DNA of 64,000 bases from Cloeon dipterum. Lineage: Eukaryota > Arthropoda > Insecta > Ephemeroptera > Baetidae. The stretch covers positions 23,119,883-23,183,882 of the forward strand of contig NC_088789.1 of the NCBI RefSeq assembly GCF_949628265.1, read 5' to 3'. Below are positions 12,520 through 26,900 of this stretch, piece after piece. Below the pieces are notes generated by a model, which saw only the letters and a list, made by a program, of their open reading frames with translations, was not told the origin of the DNA and searched no databases. A program made the position numbers and the translations under genes. The first letter of the stretch is position 1; the number at the start of each line of letters is the position of its first letter.

Positions 12520-13165
12520 TTCAAAGTGGATCGATACTGGGTGACAATTTAAAATTATTTGAATTGTTGGATGCAATAAGCAGTTGATCGATAGACAATT
12601 TGTTCTTGTAAGAGAAAGTGTACAGGAAAGAGATAAGATGAGTGAATTAAAAAGTATGTGTCACCGGAGGGGAATGAGAGCGAGAATGAGACGCAAAATG
12701 CATATAAACATGTAGTGCTCATTTTTCTGCTGCCCGGGAAGCGGTGGAAACGAGTGTGTGACAGAATTACAGAGATACAAATAAAGGTATGGAAACGAAT
12801 ATTATACAACAGTAAAAAAGGACCCTCTACATTAATAATTAGAATTTTTCAAATTAACTCCAAAATTTACAGCCCTTTGACCACATTTTCTTGGCAGATT
12901 TAGATTCCTCTCGTCGAGATCTGTCCAACGACAGTGACAACGTATTAACTTTAAAGGAAACTGTTTGTTTTTAAATAAATAAGGATTTCAAATAGGGAGA
13001 CAGTCGCGTCACCATTTGGAAAGCATGCTAACTTTGCTGCCAATTTTCTCAAAAATTTAACAGTGCTATACTAAGGTCATTTATGGCTTCAACTGCAAAT
13101 CCTAAGGATGAGTAGTTCAGGCATTAGCAACAAGGATTTTCCAGGATTTCGCAGCATCAATTCTG
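12520..13165 (-). repeat. Dispersed repeat R1 copy, reverse orientation, interrupted
   Basis: Read in reverse it begins with the GATGCTGCGAAATCCTGG-like end near 13160, passes the GTTGGACAGATCTCGACGAG piece near 12915-12935, and ends near 12525 with the AATTGTCACCCAGTATCGAT-like piece. About 250 bp of other sequence separates the last piece from the rest, so it may be interrupted by an insertion. Confidence 0.6.
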
Positions 13166-14229
13166 TTTAATTGTGTCTGATATTTTGAGTATGCAACCTG
13201 CTGAACAGACGTGCCAAACAGGTTGCCTAGTTATAAATAATGGAAAACTGACTACAATGAAACCTTCCTACACTCCATTTTTTAAATCAAAAATTAATTG
13301 TCTTAATTCTGGAGATTTAAAAAATCTGGACAGTTATAAAAATAGCAATTGACTGTACAATTACATCATTTTTGAAACAACATATTTATATTCGCTTTCC
13401 CTTAATTAATCATTTGAGCATTGATAATAAATATATAAAAAATTAGCGTTTTTGATCAACAGATATTGAAAAAGCAATTTCGCCGTGGATTTTAAACAAG
13501 AGTTGCGTAACTTTCCAATTCCACGCAAGACTGAAGCGAGATGCGAGAACAAAGGTGCTGTTAATGAGTCTTGGGAAACACTTTTGCTTTGGCGTGTAAT
13601 TAGAATGCAAACTTCAGAGGATTCAATCCAATCTGTGAGGCTTGTACCGCTGTGGTTTCTCCTTGATTAGTGCGACGGCACTGGATGGATGGATGAGCAA
13701 AATTGGGAAAACGAGAACATGCGCGTCACTTGTGGCGAGAACCGGCGGGCACTGCTTTACTGTGTCACACAAGTGACAAGCAAGCTGCGTCCTTGTGCAA
13801 CATTGCATCTTTTCCTGCCACGCAGAACACAATCACCCACTCGCCAGGCAGCCTGATTAAAGGTGAGAAAATTGGTTTGATATAAGATATAAGTCTCAAT
13901 TAAAAATCAATGTTCGTTTTACTATCTAAAAAATCCGCTGAATTTGATTAGACAAAAATTAATAATGTTATAACTGCTACTGTTGCTTGTGAGTTATATA
14001 ATAGAATAGACAAATTTCGAGGTCAGACCTAACCTACATTAATTTAGAGTGACAACAATTTTTACAAAAAGTAGAAAATCAGGAATATTGAAGTTACAGT
14101 ATGAAGAAATGCAAGGTTATTAGAAATTTAAATTGGGTTAGTTATTTATCTATGCACATTATTTATGAAAACATAAATTAATTGGCAACTGTTGACATGG
14201 CTGGCTAAAATAAGCAGTTGATCGAATTT

Positions 14230-14745
14230 CAATTTTTTCTTCAATGTGCAATAATCAAAAAGGGAACCTCGCGACAGTTCAAATTCAAATTTCTTCAAAA
14301 TTGGATATTTGATTCCTCTTGTCGAGATCTATCCAACGGTGTGCTATGCTTATTAGGGAAACTCTTTTGTCAGGAAATAAATTAAGATTTCAGGTAGGGA
14401 GAAAGTCCTCCATTTGAAAATCATGTTTACTTTTCACGCAATTTTGGCTTTAACCGATTCCTTAGAGATTATCCGGGGCTATTCAGTATCAATCCACATC
14501 AACTGGATATTAATATCCAACAACAATAAACAAAGTTTTGCTTCATTCGCCTTATTAAAGTGGTCCATTGACTTTTTCCTTAAAAAATTATGTGGTTTAT
14601 TGTCAGTGATTATTTTTGCTTAATTTTAATTCCTCTCAACGTGGTCTATCAAATGGTGTGTGAATTATGAGGCAATTTTCCCATCTGGAGAGATAAATCC
14701 TGATTTTCAACAGGGAGACAATGCTCGCTGCTTGATTAGCATTCA
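14230..14745 (-). repeat. One or two partial R1 copies, reverse orientation
   Basis: Two successive matches to the CTCGTCGAGATCTGTCCAAC block (near 14318 and 14632) are each followed by the GGGAGAcAgT block. They look like two tandem, diverged partial copies. Confidence 0.55.
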
Positions 14746-15285
14746 CTCTTTGATGTCGACTTAACCATAAATTTAAACGACAACCTGGGAAAATTGTAGT
14801 TATATCAAAATTTATTTCGGAAATGATTTTTTTTTAAAATGCATTTTATTTTCAAACCGATCAAATTGACCGCAGAGTTGTAAAAATTAATACAACAGTT
14901 GTCATTTTATTGATCTTTTTGGTCGTCATTTTTATTTTAAATGTTTTTGGTGCCAAACCATACTCAGGAATATTTTTATTACCGAATATTCTGTAATCGG
15001 AGTGAGTTGACCGTGGAAGGAGGAAGGATTATATTTACTCTTGGCCTTACAGAGTGCACGGTGTCGATATAGTAATATTCATATTGCGTCTGATCAATAA
15101 GAGTCAATTATCTGGAACGCAATCTTTGAAAACGTCCCGAGTCTGCTGCGCCCATGTGCAAGAAAGATGATACGGCCAGCGACTGTTTGAACAATCGACC
15201 CATCCGTATATTCTTCATTTTCCGCAGAAAAAGAGAAAGAGAGAGGAGGCTTGCTTCGGGCACAGGTAGCTTCCCAATATCATCA

Positions 15286-17993
15286 ATGAGCCAGCAAGAC
15301 GAGCGGCCCCGAGGAGGCAGCAGACCGCCCCTCACGAGGTCCTTCGCCGTCAACGTGGACCTCCTGGCCCCCGCCAGATTAGTCAACCCTTCGCAGGTCT
15401 ATCCTGAAGACACCCAGCAGAACAACATCAATAATCAGGTTTTGTGCATATTTCTTCTATTTTTTACTCGTGATTTTAAATAGCATTTTGTTAACAGAAT
15501 GAAAAGATCATTCTTATTTTTAGAGCTGTGATTTTTGTTTAATATTCGGATGATTTTTAGACTATTTTTTTGGTAAAATATAGACGATTACTGAGCTGAT
15601 TTTTTTTTCAACTCGTCATTTTATTCCATGTGCACTGTTCCAAACAACATTACATTTTTGTAGATACAAAAATTTCTCTAGATCATCAAATACAGGAATT
15701 AATTTTCTTTTAAGAAATTAAAAGTTATTATTTTAACTTTTTCCAAACGCATCAATTTTCTTTTTTTAAATAGTTACTGCGTATATACATATGCCATCGA
15801 AACGGACAAAGCATGAGTTTTTCTCATGTTAGAATATGTGTATTATTTGAAAATTTACGGAAGAAACATCATTTTCTTAGATGGATTTTCACCCACGAAG
15901 AAATAAATGGCATCTATAATTCTGCATGAAATTTCAAATTAGAAATTAACGAATTTAGGATGGTTTGGAAGATTTTAAGTCTGGTTACGTAATTCATGCT
16001 CTTATTATTTGATGACGGTTTTAAGCGTAAGCCCAGAAAAAAATCATCTATCTAAAGTTCAATCCTGTAAACGCTTCTTAAATCTTTGATAAATATTACT
16101 TTGAATCTAGAACTCTTCATTTTTCGGCCTAAAAATACTCCCGAAGTCTAAATAGAGTGCACTCTAGGGCGCCAGTTCATTGGTGCATGAATTGAGCAAA
16201 AATGACAGCCAAAAATATAAATTTTTTATCTTTTCTATACATTTTAATTTCATTGTCCTAAAGGTATATATGGGGGATTTCGTACATTTTTCAAAAAATC
16301 TTATTCTTGAAGGAAAAGAAAATATACAGATCAGATTTATATTGCAGAGTGCCATCATTAAAATAAAAATGTCTTGGATTGATCAATCGGACACCCTGGC
16401 ATCTCTTCAATGCATCAGGGTAGTCGAAGAGTAATTTAATATATCTAGATTTTCGAATTTCTGACAAATAGAAGGTTGAATATATATAATATTGTAACAC
16501 AAAAATCTCCATTTTTCCTTTAAGTATGTAACAAAAAGGCGAAATATTTTTGGGAAACCACAATTAAAATAAAACTTATTTTATGTATCCTACAAAGCGG
16601 CAAGTGTTTTAAGTATTTATCTAATTTTAAAGTTGAATAATTGCTCTAGAAGTCGATTATTAAAATTTATGCTAGCCTTCAAGAGACAATTTTCGGGCGT
16701 AAAAAGTTACATCATCGATATTCGGGAAATATTAAGAATATTTCGATTTAAATATTTTCACAAGATATTTCAGTTGTTATTCAGTCAAAATTATGTCCTA
16801 ACAAGCGGCACATTATTATGCCAGTTAAAATTTAATATTTTGCTCCTCTCTGCTGAAAAGATCGCATCACCACAGTCCCACCCTCACCCTCTCTATAAAA
16901 CTAGACAGCAATATAGCGTCAACTTTTACAGTCACTGAGGACAATACACGCAAGATAACTTTCTATTTGCATTTGTCCGGCGCAGATAAAGTGGGCGACA
17001 GAGCTGCAGCCGCGGAAGCATGAGCAAATAGGCGCCGATTCGGGGCTGAACTCGGTGTGGCACGGCCTGCACACACTCTGGGCAAACGGCAACTCCACCG
17101 CAGAAGCCAAGGACGAGAACATGCCAATTTCTCAGCAAAACTCGTGGATTAGAGTGAGTTTCCGCAACCCATCCATAGCTTCGTTTGCTCCACATTGAAG
17201 AGGCTGTAATTTATTTCGTCAGGGGTTGAATGAAATTCAATTTTCCTTCAAGCGTTTCTTTTCCTCGAGTTTTCCGCAGCTCAGGAGAAAATAAAGGCAA
17301 TGAATTTCATTCAATCAGCCAATGCGTTCATATTTTCGCACTTGAAGCGATTATTTTCTTTTTATCGCACCTAGAAATCAATATTATTGCTCGTGATTGG
17401 AACATAGGCAATGATTCGTCGTTTTATACAAATGAATTTAAATGCATTAAGTAGTTACTGTTCAAATTTTTATCTTAAAACGAAAATATCCTGATTTATT
17501 CATTTAAAAATATATACAGTGTAATCAAGTGGTTCTTAAAATAATCTTGTGCGCAATACCTTGATTTTTCACTTTAAACCATAACAAGTATAAATTTTAA
17601 TTATTTATTAATTGATCAACTAACCCAAATAGTGCAAAAAGTATATATTAAAAATATCATTATCATTTGCTCGTTTATTTGATACTTGATTATTAGTCGA
17701 AAATACACGAATATAGATTTTTTTAACAGCTTTTGGGCGTGTTTGTGTAATTCTGCACGTCGCATGTGACTTGTTCATTAGTAAGTCCCTCCTCCATTAC
17801 AACGTGCGGCTCCACGTATTGTTTTCAGCGCGGAGTGCGTCGGCTGTTGTTTCGGCAAAACGCACAGCAACGTTACGACGAGGAAGCGTTGCAGGAAATG
17901 CTCAGGGCCAAGAACAATGCCGTCACCAATTCTGACTCAAAGTACACAGGCGAGGTGTGCCTGTTGCAGGACAGCCCTTTCAGAATTATCAGG
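15286..17993 (+). CDS. TrpA1: TrpA1 long alternative N-terminus (three exons)
   Basis: Exons 15286-15438 (MSQQDERPRGG...), 16986-17153 (IKWATELQPRKHEQ...) and 17829-17993 (RGVRRLLFRQN...GEVCLLQDSPFRIIR) are each a whole number of codons and end in phase 0, the phase of the shared exon at 20408. The end CLLQDSPFRIIR joined to AAESGN resembles the long N-terminus of other insect TrpA1 isoforms. The first donor (CAG|GTTTTG) is weak. An in-frame ATG at 15154 would add 44 residues, but a possible acceptor at 15226 makes that doubtful. Confidence 0.75.
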
Positions 17994-20900
17994 GTAAGTG
18001 GAAAATTCTTGAGAAATTATTTTAGATGGAATATTGATAGGAAATATTAAAATAAAATCAAAATGCAACCATTTAAATAAAGTCTTTAATAGGTATTATT
18101 TGTGTACCACAATTATGACCGCACGTTTTTGAAAAAATGGTAATTAAATTTTTTAGTGTAAATTAACCAACTTGAATCAAAAAGCTTTTCTATCCGAAAG
18201 TTTTATTATTATTTTCATCAATGCTTGAACATTATAATCTGCTTAAGTGCGTTTTAAGATTAAGTTTGGATTCATTGTTTATAAATTCGAATTTTAATTA
18301 TACAAGTGTGAATTAGTAACATAATCCAAGGCAAAAAATACGTATTCAATCAATTTTTAAAATTCTAGCTAATAAATTAACTTAAAATTAAAGAAGTTGG
18401 CTTGCGAAAAAAATGAAACTGAGAAATTGAAAGGTTTCAATTCAAAATGAGTGTCAATAATTTTTTTACTTTATTGAAAACAATGAAGGTTAAAATTTGG
18501 ATGGAATTTTTTTTTTAATTTTAATCAAATATTTTATAAAGTAAAAAATTGCCATTGAAAAATATTTCCTATATTTATTATAGTTTATTATAGAGAAAAT
18601 AAGCTGAAATGAATGTGATATTCATATGGGTTAATAATATAGATTAAAATCGTGCATAGTCGTCAATTTCTATATTCCTAAGCCTATATTAATATGAGCA
18701 ACTTGTTTTTGCTTTAATTCTTTTGCTTTCATGCAGGCAATCTTGCTGTTCTGTCGAAATTTATTTAAAAAAATTTGCGTTTTCCGTTTTAAGAACTTCT
18801 CGACAATTTGGAAAATTCAAAGACGAAACCCTGGAAAATCCACGTTGTCAATGCATTAAGTAATTCAGTTAAATCCAAAAGTAACCTTATTTACTATTTT
18901 ATTTTATTGTTTTAAAGAAAAGTGGCTGCAAAGTTAGCACGCTTTTCATATGGGGAGGACTGAGGAATATGTCTCCATGTGCTTGAAACGTTATTTTATA
19001 TCACAACAAAGAGTGTCCACAAAAAATTGCCACACACCGTTTGATAGATAGAGGAATCGAAATCTGCCAAGAAAATGTGGTCTAGCGCTGTAAAAGTTTC
19101 GGAAAATCAAATTTATATTCCAGCATTGCAATTTTTTATTGTTGCACATTGGTTATTTTCTTACCTTGGCCGACAATTATAATCAATTTCAATTGGTGCC
19201 CTGCATCAATCCACTTGAATCAAAACGCTCCTGTAAAGAAGAGGGTCCTTGAACTTGAAATGTGACAGAAATCTAAATTCTAAATTTGGACGAGTTTATT
19301 TTATTTTAATTAACATTTTGTGGCTTCTGGAGGTGAATTTTACAACTTAAAACTGGCTTCTCCGCCATCAACTTTCCCAGAAATTTCAGCGGTTGAGAGG
19401 CCGTAGGATTCAAAAAGTGAAATACGAGTCAAACCATTCAACAAAGGGAGTAATCGGTAAAAGCTTGGTTCACACGGAAATTGTCGCGACCATCAAGCTA
19501 ATTGCGCGCCAATTAATTAATTCTTGCCGAAGATCAAAACCGTGAAACCCATCTGACAGGTCACGCGGGCATATTAATTTCCTTTATTGTTGTACACGTG
19601 CCCGAGGAAAAAAGCAGTCTCAGCGCGCAAAACGCATGTCTAAATCGCAATTATTTTATACGCGGCTGATCAGGCAGCCAACCAGCTTTCCCATGAGGGC
19701 CACGCTCGCTTATAAAAGGCAGCACGCCAACCCCTATACGGCAATATAGTGTGAGTGCTCGCCAAGATTTTGCCCAGGCCGGTCGAGCTTTTCTCTTTGC
19801 TGCTGGCCACTTCAAAATCGCCAGCTCGCAAAATGAGCTACCGCAAAATCAGAGAAATCATGCTGCTGAAAAAGCTGCACAGCTGGTCCAATTTCAAAGT
19901 CGAGGAATATTTCGAGGTAAACGCTGCCTTTTATTTTAATTTGTTCTCCATGTCATTTTGCTTAATCTTATCAATGGCTTTGGCATTGCTGAGAAAAAAA
20001 TAATTCATTTCAACAGGTCAACATCCAGAAATCCGTTTTTTATTAATTGTTTATTTATTCCTGCAGAAGAAACAGCTTTTTGGGTACTCATATCTTTTGT
20101 TAATTTTTATCTGCTCGCATCTATTCTATTAAATTAATAAATTCTTTCATCAGTTTTTTTAGTTATACTTCTAAAAAATCGCAACAACAAATAATTATTC
20201 TAATTCAGATTAAATTTTAACTTTTTAATTTGGTAAATTTTTGGACTCTTCTTGTTGAATATTATTTTATTCAGGGCAGCAAAAATGAGCTCATGGGAAG
20301 TGCGCATAATTTCGAACTGCATTTGGCAAAGGCGAGCTCTATTGATTTAACTAATGCTCTTGTTGCAGTTATGCTCTGTAAGAACAAAAGAAATAAACTT
20401 TTTTCAGGCTGCGGAGAGTGGCAATGTAGAGGAGTTCTCCAGACTCTTCTTCGCCGACCCCAACAGGATCAATGTGCGTGACTCGAAAGGTCGCACGGCA
20501 ACGCACCAGGCCGCGGCGCGCAACCAGGTGCGCATCCTGCAGTTCGTCGCCTCCAACCACACAGGTGAGAGAGACCTTTTGGCTCAACCCTGACAGGTTT
20601 AAAGGAAAAATGACACTAAACCATCGCTTTTTGCGATGTGCTGAGAACTGCATGCTGAGGGACTAGGTCAACGACCTTGGTTTAATTTTGTCAATTCTCT
20701 TGGTTGCTCTGTCCATAGTTGAGAATTAAATTAAAGAGGGTTCATTCTGAATAACGCATAACTCCGGAAAATCGGAAAAATTCTTGTTTTTCAATCCATA
20801 AAATAATTCCTAAGGATTGAGTTAAAGCTTTAATTTATCTTTAGCCCTGAAAAATTTTGATAAACGTGTTTGAAAAAGCTTAATATGATTTTTAAATGGT

Positions 20901-23900
20901 AGAGACTGTCTCCCTTCTTGAAATCTGATTTTATTTCTTAACACAGTTTCCCAAAAAGGGTTAAACACTGTTGGATGCCAACAATTCCTATTATTTTCCA
21001 TCGCGTTAGTCTGTATCAATCCACTTTAATTCTTTCTGGAGTAATAAGGAGTTTAAATCTTGTGAAGGCATTCGCACCCAATGAAATTATTTCTGTAGTT
21101 TAAAATGATGCTCGGAACTTATCCTCGTCGCTCAAACAACGTTGAAATTTTATTGGTCTTGACATATTTCGGCTTCAGCTGGCACCCTTGTCTTGAGTGG
21201 TTTCTTTACTTAGGCTCCCAAGTTAAAAAGAACTGCCGAGACCAATAAAGTTCCAGAGACGTTAAATCAACGCGGACAAGTTCGGGTATCATTTTATTGC
21301 CATAAAACGGAAACCAATAAGACAAGGACACAGGCAACAGGAGCATTATTTTTAGATGTAGCTACACAGTAAAATGGGTTTCCACAAAATTGCATTTATG
21401 AATTTCTAGTTTTTTTTAAAGTAAGTTCTTTTTTTAATTAAACACACATGTAGAACGTAATACACTAAATACAAAAAAAAATCACGTCAATAAATACTAG
21501 AACCGTATACAAATGTAAAAAACCCTCTCCTTGTTGTAAAAATAAATTATTGTATGAATTAATCGTGCTTATTTTAAAATGCAATCGAATCTATTGCACA
21601 TATTCTCATGAAATATAATATTTGGCTGAAAAGTTGAATTAAAATTCTTTAAAATAGCATTTGTTTGTATTTAATTTCAGCTGCTAATTACAAAACATTT
21701 GAAAGTCAATAAAAGCTTCAAAAAATTATATACTGTGCATACATTTTTTTATATTTAGTCTGCATCCATTTTTATTGAATTCATAATAGTTGGCTTTCAC
21801 AATAAACGTTAAAACAGGCAATAATTTATTTGTAAATTTAATATTATTCAGTTTGATAGTTAAATTTGATGAATAAATGAAGAATTAAATTCGAAGAAAG
21901 TTTCATGGTTTTGATAAATTTTAAATTTCCTAAATTTTCTTCATAAAATTTCAAAAACTTTTAAATTAAAATAATCTTTTTCCAATTATTCATCCTTTGA
22001 AGACCTGAACATGACGGACAACGGAGGCAATACGCCTCTGCACGTCGCCGTGGAGAACATGGCCTTGGACGCCGTCGACTTCCTCCTGGCAAAGTACGGC
22101 TCCAGTTCATTTTAATTTTTCTGGACGATTGAGTTTTGTGTTGTTCGTGCAGTGGTGCCGACGCGTCCATCCTGAACTCGAAGAACCAAGCGCCCATCCA
22201 CCTGGCCACGGTGCTAAACCTGGGAAACGTGCTGGAGACCATGTCGCGCAACAGGGACAAATTTGACGTGCAGCAAGGCGGCGAACACGGCCGCACGGCG
22301 CTTCATATCGCAGCCATCCACGACTTTGATGAATGTGCCAGAATTTTGGTTAGTTTTGAGATTTAAACAAATTAAACTAAATTAATTTAAGAAGAATATA
22401 TATCTATACTTATCTTTTTTATATTATTTATATTTAAAATTAATAGTTACTATTAATACAAGTAATTTTAAGGTTTAATAATATAAATAAACTAAGTATT
22501 TTCACTTAATTTTTAGCACCGCAAGAACTTGACTTGTTTTAAGCAAACATATGATGATTTTTGTAACAAGAATAATATAAATTCTGTTGATCAATTGTCA
22601 AGACTAGACAAATTAAACATGTTATACGTATCAACTACAAATACAAAACGTTTGCTGTAAACGATAATGACAAATTCATCATAAACCCTGCAATTATCAA
22701 CGCATGATAGTAAAAAGAAAACAAATACTACATTCTTAAACCATTGAAAGGACACGTATGAGCTTGAACAATATAATAAAAATTATTGATTTCCGGCGGT
22801 AGATCACTCAATTTGGAGCAGTTCCGCGCAAGCCATGCAACAATGGCTACTATCCGATCCACGAAGCGGCCAAAAATGCGTCGTCCAAAACCATGGAGGT
22901 GTTTCTGCAGTGGGGCGAGGCCAGAGGCTGCTCCAGGGAGGAAATGATCTCGTTTTTCGACTCCGAGGGCAACGTTCCTCTCCACTCTGCAGTTCACGGC
23001 GGCGATATCAAGGTTTGCTGCACAAATTTGAATTTAAATTGGCGAAACTGGCTGAAATTCCAAACTGGATTTAAAAGCGCGACAATATAGAAAATTTTAT
23101 TTTAGAAAAATCAGTTTCATGCACTAGTGAAACTTAAACTGATGCTTCTAAAACGTCATTTTAAAAACTTTCTGATATAAATAAAATATATATATACACC
23201 CATAATTGTCCAGAAATTCGTCAATATCTTTCCACTAGATAAATCTCTTTTTATTTACATAAATTAATTTATTATTCGCCAAGGCGGTGGAGCTTTGTCT
23301 CAGGTCGGGCGCCAAGATCTCAACGCAGCAGCACGACCTGAGCACGCCCGTGCACCTGGCGTGTGCTCAGGGCGCGACGGAAATCGTGCGTCTCATGTTC
23401 CAAATGCAGCCAGCCGAGAAGGGGCAGTGTCTGAGCTCGTGCGATGTGCAAAAAATGACGCCGCTGCACTGCGCTGCCATGTTCGACCACCCTGAGATCG
23501 TCGAATTTTTAATCGAAGAGGCATGAAATAATTTGTTTTATTAAAATAAAGCTAAAACTTCTAATTTTATCCACAGGGGAATTTACAGAATAAATAATAA
23601 TGGATTTTAAATTTTTGTGTTGCTTAGTAAATTATAATCATTGAATATTGATAACAAATTTTCCCATTGTTGTAAGATCAAAATTAGAATTATTTTAAAA
23701 AATTTATGCGAAGAGAAAAATTATCTCAAAATTAACCGAAAATTTTTGATTCCATCTTAGAAGAGACATTTTCTTATGTATTAGCTTGGCAAAATTAAAT
23801 TTCACCCAAAGCTTAAAGATTTCTCTTCATTTATTTTTTTTTCTAATTTTCTAATTTCCAAAATATAATACAAATTTGCTCTTTTATGCTTAAGGGAGCG

Positions 23901-26900
23901 GACATGAATGTAGTTGACAAAGAGCGTCGGTCTCCACTGCTGCTGGCGGCTTCGAAGAGTGGCTGGCGCACAGTCAAGACGCTGACCCAGTTCGGCGCCA
24001 ACATCCATCTGAAGGACTCAAGTTTGCGCAACGTTCTCCACCTGATCGTCATGAACGGTGGCAACCTTGAGGAGTTCGCCTCGCTTGTTTGCAGGGTAAA
24101 AATAAAAATAAAATATTAGCCCCGAAATTAATTCTGTCACGGGGAAGATTTTAAAACGAAAATTATTCATAAAATCTGCAGCCACGAGAAAACCACAAAA
24201 TTTAGTTTGATCTACAATAAATAAAACAAAATTTAAGAAAAAATAGAAATAAATTAAAAATATTTCAAATCTGACAGAATAGCATGCAAAAAATCATTGT
24301 TTTTTCGTTTCATTAAATTTTTAAAATTTCTGGTCTTTGGTAGTCGCAGTCCCAGCACCAATTCGAGCAGTTGCTAAACGAGCGGGACATGGTGGGCTGC
24401 TCGCCGCTGCACTACGCGAGCCGCGAGGGCCAAATCCGCTCGCTGCAGAACCTGTTGACGTTGGGGGCGTGCGTCAGCATCAAGAACAACCGAAACGAGA
24501 GTCCACTGCACTTTGCTGCCCGCTTCGGACGCTTTAACACCATCAAGGAACTGCTGGACTCGGACAAAGGCGCCTTCATCATCAACGAGAGCGATGGAGA
24601 CGGACTCACCCCCTTGCATATTGCTTCCCAACAAGGTAGGACAAGTAGAAAAAGGAAATATTTATTGGACATTCCTCGTTGAAAGCAACGGGGGCCAGAT
24701 TTGCGATAAAATTGGTTCCCACTGCGCAGATCCAAGATGGCGTCTGAATGCGGGAAACAGAAAGCTCTCTTTGGATTGCCGTACGAGTGTCAAGAGTTTG
24801 TCTTTACGATCCAAAAGACGCAATTAGTACAAGAATGGCAAATGCTCTCAAGATGCAGCCCTATTTCCTGGAAAAATTTAAAACCGTGTTGGATCATAAA
24901 ATAAAAATTAAAAAGCGGGAAATTATATACATATATAAAACAGAAATAAATTAAATATTCTACACCATTACGTTTTTGCCAACTTGCCATTATTTCAAAT
25001 AAACAATTCACTTTCACAAATTAATTAAAAAAAATTCGTAGGACACACACGAGTGGTGCAACTGCTGCTCGGCAGAGGTGCCCTACTTCACAGAGACCAT
25101 TTGGGGCGGACGCCCCTGCACCTCGCGGCTGCTAACGGCTACACGCAGACCATGGAGCTGCTCCACTCCGTGCACTCGCATTTACTCGATCAAGCCGACA
25201 AGGACGGAGTACGTGCCGATTGGTTTTTTTCATTGCCTGGAAATAACATATCGACTGGAATTCTCAGAACACGGCTCTGCATATGGCCACCATGGAGAAC
25301 AGGCCGAACGCAATTTCGCTTCTGCTCTCGCTGGGATGCAAGCTGCTTTACAACAACTCGGAGCTCAGTGCCATCGATTACGCAATTTACTACAAATTCC
25401 CCGAGGCGGCCCTCACGATGGTCACGCACCCTGATAGGTGTCTAAACTTATTTTTAGAAACAATATTGGCGTTGAAAAATTAACTCAAGATACAAATTCA
25501 AAATTAAGAGCAAAGCTAGAATTTTCGGAATTATGTTAAAAAAATACATCAAATATTGTCACAACTCAAATAGCTCTCTAGATTTTTATTAATGAAAAAT
25601 ATAATATTATTTGTCCTTTAAAATCAATAGCCTCAGGGTTTTTTATACGTTTTTAACTGTCCTTGGGGGCAAAACTATTTTAGGCCAACTTTAAAACGGT
25701 TAAAAAAACTGAAAATTGCACAATTCAATGCTCATTTGATGGTCCCATGGTCCCTTGAAGGTTTGAGGTCTAGAGTAAAAAAATATAAAATTCACAGCCC
25801 TACAATGAAAATATTTTTACTCTAAAAATTGTAAAAAATTACTCTTGCTTCTGCTTTTTAATTTTTAATAAATAAAGTAATCATGCATGACTGCCAAATC
25901 GGCTCCAGGGCACAAGAGGTCATGTCCTTGAAGTCGGATAAACATCCTTGCGTGATCCTTGCGTTGATTGCTTCGATGCCAAAAGTGTTTGAGGCAGTGC
26001 AGGACCGGTGCATCACGAAGGCGAACTGCAAGAAGGACTCCAAATCGTTCTATGTAAGAAATTAATAACAATCTACTTACTAGCTAACTCGTCGTACAGA
26101 CAACTGGATTTTTTCATGACGATATTTTTTGGGGGAAGCTTCGATATAGTTTCAGCTGCCTCCAATGTTCATACGTGAACGACGAGGATCAGAAATCGCG
26201 GGAGATGATGTCAGGCGCAAAACAGAATCCTTTGCCCGCGCTCAACGTGAGTTGTTATTGGTGTCGCAGCATCGGATCGTTGTTTGGATGGACGGAATAT
26301 GTTTCATTTGAATTATTTTGTGCATGAATGCATTGCAATCCAGCTTTGGCATGTGTGTTTGATGTTCGCAGGTCAAATATTCGTTCAAAAACTATCAATA
26401 TTCACCGGAAAAAATTAAGAGTATGCGCAAAATCAATCCTGCATGGAATCCGGAACCTTTGTGTGTCGCAAATGTGAGTAAATAAGTGAATAAATTATAT
26501 TTTTAAGTGCCTAAAGCCTTACTTGTCAAGTGAAAATGATTTTGTTACTTATTTAGAAGGGCAACAGGAGACTATATTATTTCACGTGAAATGGACCGAT
26601 TTGAAAAATAAGAATATAAAAATAAAAGAAGCCAAATATAATGTGGTCTTTTCTAGCCCTTGAGTTGTTTATGATGAAATGTTACGGGTCAGAGGACAAA
26701 TTTAGCACGAGCTTAATCTAAATGAACGAAATTTACACCAGAAATCAAGCTTTTTGGGTAAATTTCCACCCAACCCCCTGCTCTAATTTTAAAAGAAAAA
26801 ATATATATACTCCTAATTATACTTCCTCAGGGCTTTTAAAATTTTAAACTATCCAAAACTCACTCTGAATGACCCCACTTCAAACCTTTTTTTCAAAATA

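Larger units (their letters stand above)
11791..15285. other. Intergenic region between baboon and TrpA1, rich in repeats
   Basis: I see no gene. Short open frames near 12.6, 13.5 and 13.7 kb lack family features and splice context. The region contains R1 copies (about 12520-13165 and 14230-14745, reverse orientation) and one R2 copy (about 12162-12310). The last 150 bp may be TrpA1 5' UTR or an N-terminal extension. Confidence 0.5.

Noticed and set aside
13485-13885. Short frames near 13.5-13.9 kb
   Set aside because: No family motif, splice partner or promoter; intergenic region full of repeats.
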